Source: Chloroflexota bacterium
GTDB taxonomy: Bacteria; Chloroflexota; UBA4733
Reading direction: 5' to 3'
NCBI GenBank assembly: GCA_025449435.1
Contig: JANWJO010000061.1
Span: forward strand, 1-12,429
Length of the DNA: 12,429 bases
Part shown: piece after piece, positions 6,663 to 12,429 of the stretch
Position numbering within the stretch: position 1 is the first letter of the stretch
Layout: every line of letters begins with the position of its first letter
Position numbers and translations under genes: made by a program
The notes under the pieces: generated by a model
Database searches by the model: none
Seen by the model: only the letters and a program-made list of their open reading frames with translations
What the model was told of the DNA's origin: nothing

Positions 6663-6935
6663 ATGTGTACCTACCAAACGGCGTCGTTCGGCATCGAGGC
6701 GCACGGCAAGGGAGTGGCCGACTGGATACCGCTCACACGAGCGACGGTGTATTACGACCACCCCATCAGCGCGCCGCTCGATCACGCGCTCGTTATCAAC
6801 TTCGTAGACGCCACAGCCGGGCCTGGATCGCGGGTTGCTGTGGAATTAAGCGTCCAATCAGCGCGTGAGTTAGCCGAGGCGATCCAGGAAATGCTCAGGA
6901 CCGAGCAAGCGCAGAAGGACCTCGCTGCATCGTAG
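6663..6935 (+). CDS. Small conserved protein, DUF6295-like
   Basis: A 90-residue soluble protein starting MCTYQTASFGIEAHGKG, followed by TRATVYYDHPISAPLDHAL and a C-terminal helix SARELAEAIQEML. The MCTY start, GKG, DHP and RVAVELS blocks match my memory of the DUF6295 family, which has no known activity. AGAGG lies 7 nt before the ATG, and the gene begins 12 nt after the dienelactone-hydrolase stop, so it is probably co-transcribed and functionally linked. A small accessory or binding partner of the hydrolase is one possibility, but no direct evidence is visible. Confidence 0.75.
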   Translation: MCTYQTASFGIEAHGKGVADWIPLTRATVYYDHPISAPLDHALVINFVDATAGPGSRVAVELSVQSARELAEAIQEMLRTEQAQKDLAAS

Positions 6936-6936
6936 G

Positions 6937-6955
6937 TCAGGCGACCGGAGCCTGA
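6937..6955. terminator. Hairpin between convergent genes
   Basis: TCAGGC (6937-6942) pairs exactly with GCCTGA (6950-6955) around a 7-nt loop. It lies in the 37 bp between the plus-strand DUF6295-like gene and the minus-strand permease, where a two-way terminator is expected. There is no T-run on either side, so it may act as a weak or factor-assisted terminator. Confidence 0.5.
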
Positions 6956-6972
6956 TAGCAGTCGTACCGGCG

Positions 6973-7926
6973 TTACAGCTTCGATTGCGGGTCTAGCGCG
7001 TCGCGCAGGCCGTCGCCTACATAGTTAATCGAGAGCACGGCCAGGAATATCGCGGCGCCAGGGAACAGCGCCATCCAGGCGTCGAGGCTCAAGTAGTTTT
7101 GCGCGTCAAACAGCATGCGGCCCCAGGTGGGCACGTCCGGTGGAAAACCCAGGCCCAAGAACGACAGCGTCGACTCGGCTATGATCGCTGACCCCACCGA
7201 CAGGGTGGCAGCCACGATCACCGGGCTGAGCACGTTCGGCAGGATGTGCCTGATAATCTGGCGCGCTGCGGGCACGCCTATGCAACGCGCTGCCAGCATA
7301 TATTCTTTTTCGCGGATCGACAGGAAACCGGCGCGGACCAGGCGGGCCGTGGACATCCAGTTGAGCCCGCCAATGACGCCAACCAGCAGCACAAAGATGC
7401 CGCCGCCTGTGCCCATTCGCTTGGTCAAGTCGTCCCGGAACAGGTAGATGATGAGCAGCAGCAGCGGCAGTTGGGGAATGGAGATAAACACATCGGTCAC
7501 GCGCATGAGAGCGTTGTCGATGAACTGGCCGAAGAAACCAGCTAGCGAACCGATAAGGGTTCCCAAGGTGATGGCCACGATCATGGCCGACATACCAACT
7601 GCGAGGGAGATGCGCCCACCCCACAACACCCGCGCCAGAATGTCCTGGCCTAAATCGTCGGTACCAAACGGGTGGGTGAGTGATGGCGCCGCGCCAGCGG
7701 CGGCGAAGTCGACGTCTTCGATTTTGACGTGATACAGCAGCGGGCCAATAAGCGTGGCGGCGACGAAGAACAGGAACACGATCGCGCCCGTCGTCGCCAG
7801 ACGGTGATGTAGGAATCGGTGGAGCGCGTCGCCCCACAGCGACCGGTGTTGCTTGAGCGCGAGCTCGCCTCCATCTGGCGCTGGACGCACTGCTGAAGAC
7901 GGCGTGACACGAGCCGTTACTGCCAT
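6973..7926 (-). CDS. Peptide/nickel-type ABC transporter permease, DppC/OppC family
   Basis: Inner-membrane permease of a peptide-type ABC importer, 317 residues. The first membrane segment is at ~44-64. The family block HPFGTDDLGQDILARVLWGG (85-104) follows, then several hydrophobic segments, the EAA loop that contacts the ATPase (EYMLAARCIGVPAARQII, 208-225), and the family ending ESTLSFLGLGFPPDVPTWG (251-269). The ATG at 7926 was chosen because it lies 1 nt after the stop of the upstream permease, suggesting translational coupling. The upstream in-frame start at 7977 would overlap that gene by about 50 nt. There is no clear Shine-Dalgarno. No ATPase gene follows; the next gene is convergent. 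Confidence 0.93.
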   Translation of the reverse strand: MAVTARVTPSSAVRPAPDGGELALKQHRSLWGDALHRFLHHRLATTGAIVFLFFVAATLIGPLLYHVKIEDVDFAAAGAAPSLTHPFGTDDLGQDILARVLWGGRISLAVGMSAMIVAITLGTLIGSLAGFFGQFIDNALMRVTDVFISIPQLPLLLLIIYLFRDDLTKRMGTGGGIFVLLVGVIGGLNWMSTARLVRAGFLSIREKEYMLAARCIGVPAARQIIRHILPNVLSPVIVAATLSVGSAIIAESTLSFLGLGFPPDVPTWGRMLFDAQNYLSLDAWMALFPGAAIFLAVLSINYVGDGLRDALDPQSKL

Positions 7927-7927
7927 T

Positions 7928-8872
7928 TCACGCGTACTTAATTCTTGGATCGAGGAACCCGTATACGAGGTCCGCAATCAGGTTAAAGAACACGACAAGG
8001 ATGGCAAACACGAAGGTGATCGCCATGACGACGGGCGTATCGCTGTTCTCGATGGCCGAGATCAGCAGCGAGCCGATGCCTGGGACGCGAAAAATCTGCT
8101 CGGTCACCACTGCGCCCGTGAACACGGCCGGGAGTTGCAGGGCCATCAGCGTGACCACCGGAATCAGGCTGTTGCGTAGGATATGGCGCATCACCACGAT
8201 GCGTTCCACCAGGCCCTTGGCGCGCGCCGTGCGCACATAGTCACCACGGATATTGTCGAGGACCGAGGCGCGCGTATAGCGCGTCAGGCTGGCCGTCTGG
8301 AACAAGGCCAGTACCGCGATGGGCATGATCATTTGCTTGATCACCTCCGACCGTTGCTGGGTGTCGGTGTTGTAAATCGACGGCAGCCAGCCAAAGTGCA
8401 CACTAAAGATGAGAATGAGCAGGACGCCGGTGAAGAACGTCGGCAACGAAAAGCCAACAAACGCGAAGGTGGTCGCGATGTGGTCAAACCAGGAGTACTG
8501 TTTGATGCCGGCGATGACGCCGATGGGAATGGCGAGCAGCACCGACACCAGATAGGCGAAGCCAATCACGGCGAAATCGGTAGGTAAGCGCTGCAAGATG
8601 AGCGCACTCACCGGCGAGCGCGTTTGGAACGAATAGCCCCAATCGCCATGCAGAAAGGCCACTGCCCACTTGACGTAGCGCACGGGCACCGGCTGATCAA
8701 GGCCAAACTCGTGGCGAATTTGCAGGCGCACCTCAGGGGGAATATCTGGGTTAGCGGCAAACTGGCTCAGCGGGTCGCCTGGAGCCAATGCCAGAATGCC
8801 GTAGACCACGATGCTAATGATGATGAGGGTGGGAATGGCGATGAGCAGGCGCCGGACTAAATAGGTTGACAC
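7928..8872 (-). CDS. Peptide/nickel-type ABC transporter permease, DppB/OppB family
   Basis: Inner-membrane permease of 314 residues, normal family length. It begins MSTYLVRRLLIAIPTL, with the first membrane segment at ~9-30. APGDP (30-34), GLDQPVPVRY (57-66) and GDWGYSF (76-82) are typical DppB blocks. The EAA loop is DYVRTARAKGLVERIVVMRH (211-230), and the end is FNLIADLVYGFLDPRIKYA. It starts at a GTG with AAGGAGGT (8885-8892) 12 nt upstream. It follows the binding-protein gene and precedes the DppC-type permease, with which it should form the membrane channel. Confidence 0.95.
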   Translation of the reverse strand: MSTYLVRRLLIAIPTLIIISIVVYGILALAPGDPLSQFAANPDIPPEVRLQIRHEFGLDQPVPVRYVKWAVAFLHGDWGYSFQTRSPVSALILQRLPTDFAVIGFAYLVSVLLAIPIGVIAGIKQYSWFDHIATTFAFVGFSLPTFFTGVLLILIFSVHFGWLPSIYNTDTQQRSEVIKQMIMPIAVLALFQTASLTRYTRASVLDNIRGDYVRTARAKGLVERIVVMRHILRNSLIPVVTLMALQLPAVFTGAVVTEQIFRVPGIGSLLISAIENSDTPVVMAITFVFAILVVFFNLIADLVYGFLDPRIKYA

Positions 8873-8884
8873 GTCCTGTGCTCC

Positions 8885-8927
8885 ACCTCCTTAGCAGGGA
8901 AGCGGAGGCAGCGGCTCATCCCCTGCT
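8885..8927 (-). promoter_or_regulatory. Intercistronic hairpin abutting the permease Shine-Dalgarno
   Basis: In the 71-nt gap after the binding-protein gene, AGCAGGG (8893-8899) pairs exactly with CCCTGCT (8921-8927) around a 21-nt loop. The stem ends directly against the AAGGAGGT Shine-Dalgarno (8885-8892) of the DppB-type gene. Hairpins here are known in binding-protein operons to protect the upstream mRNA and lower permease output. That role is inferred. Confidence 0.45.
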
Positions 8928-8943
8928 CCCGCCAGCTGGATGC

Positions 8944-10896
8944 CTAGGACTGCCGGGTCCAATCGGCGATATTCCAGGTGTCCTGGTCGAATGTGTTGAG
9001 GTCGGGGCCGTTGAGCCACTTGGCCTTGCAGTCTACGTTCTTGCGGTCAATCATGCCGATGGTGACGTAGTTGCCAACGATCAAGTCGTTCATTTGCTTC
9101 ATCAGGTCGTCAAACTTGGTGGCATCGATTTCGGTTTGGGCCTGCGTGTACAGCTGGTTGAACTGGTCGTTCTGCCAGCGAGTGTAGTTTGGACCGGACC
9201 ACTTATTTTCCGCCTGCGGGATGTCCGTGGCCGGGTTGATGCTCCTCCAGCGGTCCATGTACGTCACGGGTGCGGGGTTGCCCACCGTAGACGTAAACAT
9301 CTCGAGGTCGGTGTAGAAATGGGCAATCGTATCGGGACTACTCCCACTGCTAAAGAACACGCCGGCATCCACCGTCTTGAGTGTCAGATCGATGCCAAGT
9401 TGTGTCATACCTTGCTTGATGATGGCTTGTTCTTTCTGGCGTAACGAGTTAATACTCGTCTGGTGCACGAGCTTCATCTGGACACCATTTTTGGCTCGGA
9501 TGCCATCCGAACCTTTTGCCCAGCCAGCGTCATCCAGCAGCTTGTTGGCAGCGGCGATGTCGAATGGGATATTCACGCCGGTCGACTTAATACTGGTGGG
9601 TGTGGTGATGACGTCGAAGGTCGGGCCACCGGTGTCACCATACAGCTGCGTCGCCATGGTCTTGCTGTCCACTGCCATACAGATGGCTTGCCGGACTTTC
9701 GGATCGCTCAAGATGGGGTGTGGCGTACCGAGGTGCGACTTCTGATTGTCCACGGTTTGGTTCGGGTCGGTCATATTAAAGAACAACTGCTCAACGCCAC
9801 CGCCGAACGCAGTGACGAGGTCACCCTTGCCGCCCGTCATGATCTGTTGCAACACCGGCCACTCCACTTGCAGGTTCCAGGCGTAGTCATACTCCCCAGT
9901 TTGGAACACGGCCCGTGCGGCAGAAGTGGCGTCGCCACCGCCCTTGATTTGGACGGTGGCGAAAGCTGGCTTGTTCGGGTCGCGATACTTGGCGTTGATG
10001 GAGTAGGTAACCAGGTCACCTGGAGTGAATGTGTCGACATTGTACGGACCGGTGCCAATGGGCTTCTGGTTAAACGGTGCGTCGTGGGCTTTAGCGCCCA
10101 CAAACTCTTGCAGGATGTGCTTAGGGAGGACCACATTAGCGCCCAGCCACGCCTGATGCCATGCCGGATTCGGCTTGGTGAAGCTCACTTTTACGGTATT
10201 CGCGTCGATCGCCTCGACTTTGGAGATCGGCAAATACGATCCCAGCGACGTGGCAGCGGTAGCCTTGTCTGTGACGTACTGCCAAGTGAACACTACGTCG
10301 TCGGCAGTGAACGGCTGCCCATCACTCCACACGACGTTTGGTAAGAGCTTGCACGTAAACGACGTGCCATCCTTCGCCAGGCCGCCGTTATCAAGGGTCG
10401 GCACTTCAGCGGCAAGCACAGGCAAGATTGTGCCATCGTTCTTGGCGGTAAACAGCGGTTCCAGCACTAATCGCGACGCGTTGTTGTCCTTGGTACCGTT
10501 GGCCAGGTGAGGATTCAAGATAGTGACGGCTTGCCAGAACAGTACCTTGAGCGGTCCCGCTTTGCCACGGTTGCCCGACGCTGCGCTGGCGCTGGTGGCT
10601 GCGGCGCTCGACGTAGCCGCTGCGCTAGTGGCGGCGGCACTCGACGTAGCTGCTGCACTGGTGGCTGCGGCACTCGACGCGGCACTGGTAGCAGGTGCAC
10701 TGGTTACCGCTGCACTGGTTGCGGCCGCGCTTGTGGCAGCCGTGGTCACCGCCGATGCCGCGCCACAACTGGCGAGCAATCCGGCAAGCGGGCCGGCAAC
10801 GGCTAACACGAAGGTCGACTTCAAAAATTGCCGCCGTACCACGTGCCCGCGCTTGGTATTACCTGGCAACGATGCACCTGCAAGAACGTCAACCAC
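8944..10896 (-). CDS. Extracellular solute-binding protein, family 5 (peptide/nickel type), Tat lipoprotein
   Basis: Substrate-binding lipoprotein of the importer, about 650 residues. The N-terminus carries a twin-arginine signal (RRQFLK, residues ~21-26), a hydrophobic stretch and a lipobox LLAS-Cys with Cys44 as the lipid anchor. A ~65-residue Ala/Ser/Thr linker follows (~45-110). Then comes the family 5 fold: LVLEPLFTAKNDGTILPVLA, WSDGQPFTADDVVFTWQYV and later GTGPY, ending at residue ~650. The start is uncertain. GTG 10896 has GAGGGAG 8 nt upstream and is preferred; TTG 10932, TTG 10869 and GTG 10842 are alternatives, all keeping the signal. It is the first gene of the importer operon. 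Peptide, nickel or another small ligand cannot be distinguished. Confidence 0.93.
   Translation of the reverse strand: MVDVLAGASLPGNTKRGHVVRRQFLKSTFVLAVAGPLAGLLASCGAASAVTTAATSAAATSAAVTSAPATSAASSAAATSAAATSSAAATSAAATSSAAATSASAASGNRGKAGPLKVLFWQAVTILNPHLANGTKDNNASRLVLEPLFTAKNDGTILPVLAAEVPTLDNGGLAKDGTSFTCKLLPNVVWSDGQPFTADDVVFTWQYVTDKATAATSLGSYLPISKVEAIDANTVKVSFTKPNPAWHQAWLGANVVLPKHILQEFVGAKAHDAPFNQKPIGTGPYNVDTFTPGDLVTYSINAKYRDPNKPAFATVQIKGGGDATSAARAVFQTGEYDYAWNLQVEWPVLQQIMTGGKGDLVTAFGGGVEQLFFNMTDPNQTVDNQKSHLGTPHPILSDPKVRQAICMAVDSKTMATQLYGDTGGPTFDVITTPTSIKSTGVNIPFDIAAANKLLDDAGWAKGSDGIRAKNGVQMKLVHQTSINSLRQKEQAIIKQGMTQLGIDLTLKTVDAGVFFSSGSSPDTIAHFYTDLEMFTSTVGNPAPVTYMDRWRSINPATDIPQAENKWSGPNYTRWQNDQFNQLYTQAQTEIDATKFDDLMKQMNDLIVGNYVTIGMIDRKNVDCKAKWLNGPDLNTFDQDTWNIADWTRQS
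10595..10687. repeat. Tandem repeat coding the binding-protein linker
   Basis: Two 33-bp units (10595-10627 and 10628-10660) differ at only a few positions, and a shortened 27-bp unit follows (10661-10687). Each full unit encodes 11 residues of the type SAAATSSAAAT on the minus strand. More diverged Ala/Thr-rich DNA continues to about 10760. The repeat keeps frame, so copy-number changes only lengthen or shorten the spacer between the lipid anchor and the ligand-binding fold. Confidence 0.8.
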
Positions 10897-11271
10897 GACT
10901 GCCACTCCCTCAACGACTATGGGTCCGGCCAAGGCCCTACGTGACCAGCGAAGAGAGAGCGACGACCATGTCTATAGGAGTACGAGACCGGCTTGCCTCG
11001 CTGTCTCAACCTGATTAAGCCCGGTGCTCGGGCAAGTATACACCAAACGGAATATAATGCCCGGCCCGAGCACATGGGCTTAGCATGTATGTGGCATAAC
11101 CTACCCAGGAAGTGCTTTCGGTACCACTTTGTTGACCTATGAGGTTAATTTCACGCCAACATATGCCGAGGGCTCGTTTCACCCATCTATTCAACTGCCC
11201 AGATCGGAAATGAACAACGTTTGGGCCAAGATGACGTTTCAGATGGCACAGGTTAAGCTCGTGAAGTGCCG
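10897..11271. promoter_or_regulatory. Intergenic region upstream of the importer operon
   Basis: These 375 bp separate the glycerol-3-phosphate dehydrogenase stop from the binding-protein start, both on the minus strand. They probably hold the terminator of the first and the promoter of the second. The only clear structure is the inverted repeat at 11018-11080. On the minus strand TATACT inside its loop could be a -10 box, but no -35 box is convincing. An 88-codon frame covering 11015-11281 looks spurious. No riboswitch was recognised. Confidence 0.4.
11018..11080. repeat. Large inverted repeat upstream of the importer operon
   Basis: GTGCTCGGG (11024-11032) pairs exactly with CCCGAGCAC (11065-11073), and AGCCC (11018-11022) pairs with GGGCT (11076-11080) beyond a small bulge, giving about 14 pairs around a 32-nt AT-rich loop. 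It could be a terminator for the glycerol-3-phosphate dehydrogenase gene, though it lies ~190 nt past that stop and has no T-run. It could also be an operator or leader structure for the importer. Confidence 0.6.
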
Positions 11272-12429
11272 CTAGTCCCACGTGTAGTGCGCTACTTCAG
11301 TGCGAAAGTTGTCTAATTCCGCTGCTTGCTGTTGCGAAGTCCAATCGAGCACGCTGGCAAGTTGATGAGCAACACTGGGTGCGCATGCCAGCGCACCTCT
11401 AGGACCTAGTAACGTCAGGCCAAGACGGCGCGTGAGCACGTCACTCAACGTGACGGCGTGTTCTTCCGTGGCGGCGTAGGTGGCTTCAGCACGGATGACC
11501 GACAGGTCAGGGACCAAGCGCTCTCCTAGCGTGGCGTCCTCGGCAACCAGGCTAGCGATGCGCAACGCACCCGACCCATAGCTGGCGAACAGGTGGTCGG
11601 CCACATCATGCGGCAGTTGCTCGCGCAGCAAGCGTTGTGCTTCGGCCCGCCCGAGGTTCCCATCAACACCAGGCAGGAACCCACCGAGGCCAACGTCCCG
11701 CGTCTTGCACTCTGGCACCCTGGATAGGTGGCCGGCATCGACGAGCAACGCGCTGGCTTCGTTGACGATCTTTTCAGCCATGTGCCGGAATGTTGTGAGC
11801 TTGCCGCCGACGATCGCTATGACGCCGTTCGGCATCACGGTAATGCGATCTTCTCTCGATACCGAATCGGGAGAGCTGCCTTCGTCGTTCACCAGTGGGC
11901 GCAAACCTGCCTGGACACTGATGACGTCGGATTCGTGAACCCGTGCCCCGGGCATGCGCTCGTTGACCACCTGGAGCAGATACCGGACGTCGACTGGCTT
12001 GACCGGCGGCTCGTCCAGATCTCCGGCATAGGCGGTGTCAGTGGTGCCGACGAAGGTCCGTTCCTTCCAGGGCACCACGAACACATAGCGGCCATCGCGC
12101 GGATGGCGCAACAGCACAGCACTCCTCGTGCCAAACGGCTCGCGTGGCAGGGTCAGGTGGACGCCTTTGGCTGGCCGCACCAGTGGCCGGTGCGCCGCAT
12201 CGGCTCGGGCTAGCGCTTGATCCACCCACACGCCCGCTGCCAGCACCACTCGGTGCCCCTTGATGCGCAGTTCATCGCCCGTGAGTTTGTCTCTGCAGAC
12301 CAGCGTGTCAACTGGGTTCCAGGCAAAGCCGGTGGCGGCACAATGGTTGGCCACCAGCGCGCCGTAGCGCACCGCCTCCTTGATGACCGTAACCGTGAGG
12401 CGCGCATCATCGGTCTGCCCATCGTAATA
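11272..12429 (-). CDS. glpD: Aerobic glycerol-3-phosphate dehydrogenase, C-terminal part, runs off right edge
   Basis: FAD enzyme that oxidises glycerol-3-phosphate to dihydroxyacetone phosphate at the membrane, passing electrons to quinone. The 385 visible codons start inside the FAD/substrate domain (YYDGQTDDARL at the edge). They contain AAGVWVDQ (~64-71), RPAKGVHL (~85), the family hallmark VGTTDTAYAGDLDEP (~127-141), AGLRPLV (~174-180) and GGKLTTFRHMAEK (~208-220), then the C-terminal helical domain. The N-terminal nucleotide-binding GxGxxG lies outside the window; whole enzymes are 500-570 residues. The stop is TAG at 11272-11274. No other glycerol genes (glpK, glpF) are in view. Confidence 0.93.
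   Translation of the reverse strand, partial: YYDGQTDDARLTVTVIKEAVRYGALVANHCAATGFAWNPVDTLVCRDKLTGDELRIKGHRVVLAAGVWVDQALARADAAHRPLVRPAKGVHLTLPREPFGTRSAVLLRHPRDGRYVFVVPWKERTFVGTTDTAYAGDLDEPPVKPVDVRYLLQVVNERMPGARVHESDVISVQAGLRPLVNDEGSSPDSVSREDRITVMPNGVIAIVGGKLTTFRHMAEKIVNEASALLVDAGHLSRVPECKTRDVGLGGFLPGVDGNLGRAEAQRLLREQLPHDVADHLFASYGSGALRIASLVAEDATLGERLVPDLSVIRAEATYAATEEHAVTLSDVLTRRLGLTLLGPRGALACAPSVAHQLASVLDWTSQQQAAELDNFRTEVAHYTWD

Noticed and set aside
5781..6785. Open 334-codon minus-strand frame
   Set aside because: It is antisense to the dienelactone hydrolase, which has a complete catalytic triad; this frame has no recognisable motif.
9463..10344. Open 293-codon plus-strand frame
   Set aside because: It is antisense to the solute-binding protein and is a by-product of high G+C content.
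10523..11014. Ala/Val-rich plus-strand frame with repeats
   Set aside because: The repeats are the complement of the Ser/Thr/Ala linker of the binding protein.
11053..11058. Perfect TATAAT as a plus-strand promoter
   Set aside because: There is no -35 box at the right distance and no plus-strand gene downstream before the window end.
11015..11281. 88-codon minus-strand frame between the two large genes
   Set aside because: It has no known motif and no clear Shine-Dalgarno, and it overlaps the stop of the dehydrogenase and the inverted repeat.

Overview
The window is G+C-rich, uses many GTG starts and is densely coded on both strands. It probably comes from a Chloroflexota-type bacterium. 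This is inferred from the Tat-type lipoprotein binding protein with a long Ala/Ser/Thr linker, the style of the RHS core, and the dienelactone-hydrolase plus DUF6295-like pair. No rRNA, tRNA or CRISPR array was found, and the taxonomy is a guess.

Layout. (1) Positions 1-1335, minus strand: N-terminal 445 codons of an alpha-glucan (glycogen) phosphorylase, running off the left edge. (2) 1310-4786: an accessory island. It is bounded by two imperfect direct repeats of about 100 bp; the left one covers the phosphorylase ribosome-binding site, GTG start and first codons. Between them lie about 475 bp without a recognisable gene (holding a nested inverted repeat) and then a plus-strand array of RHS tips: a decayed PIN-type toxin end, a protein made of two repeats of one domain (candidate immunity protein), an RHS-core fragment with a six-cysteine linker and an SGHY-motif C-terminal domain, a second candidate immunity protein, and a third, truncated RHS core. 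No full-length rhs gene is present. (3) 4815-5666, minus: a serine alpha/beta hydrolase. (4) 5895-6935, plus: a dienelactone-hydrolase-family enzyme and a 90-residue DUF6295-like protein, probably one operon. (5) 6973-10896, minus: peptide/nickel-type ABC importer genes in the order binding protein, DppB-type permease, DppC-type permease, without ATPases in view. (6) 11272-12429, minus: C-terminal 385 codons of an aerobic glycerol-3-phosphate dehydrogenase, running off the right edge.

How it fits together. The metabolic genes look ordinary: glucan breakdown, two hydrolases, peptide uptake and glycerol-phosphate oxidation. The unusual part is the island. Toxin ends that share RHS-core or linker DNA, each followed closely by a small unrelated gene, are the hallmark of displaced orphan toxin-immunity cassettes from RHS loci. 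The toxin pieces carry frameshifts or deletions while the two following genes are open. The right-hand repeat preserves what looks like the old phosphorylase 5' end about 104 bp downstream of the hydrolase, so the hydrolase and phosphorylase were probably adjacent before the array arrived.
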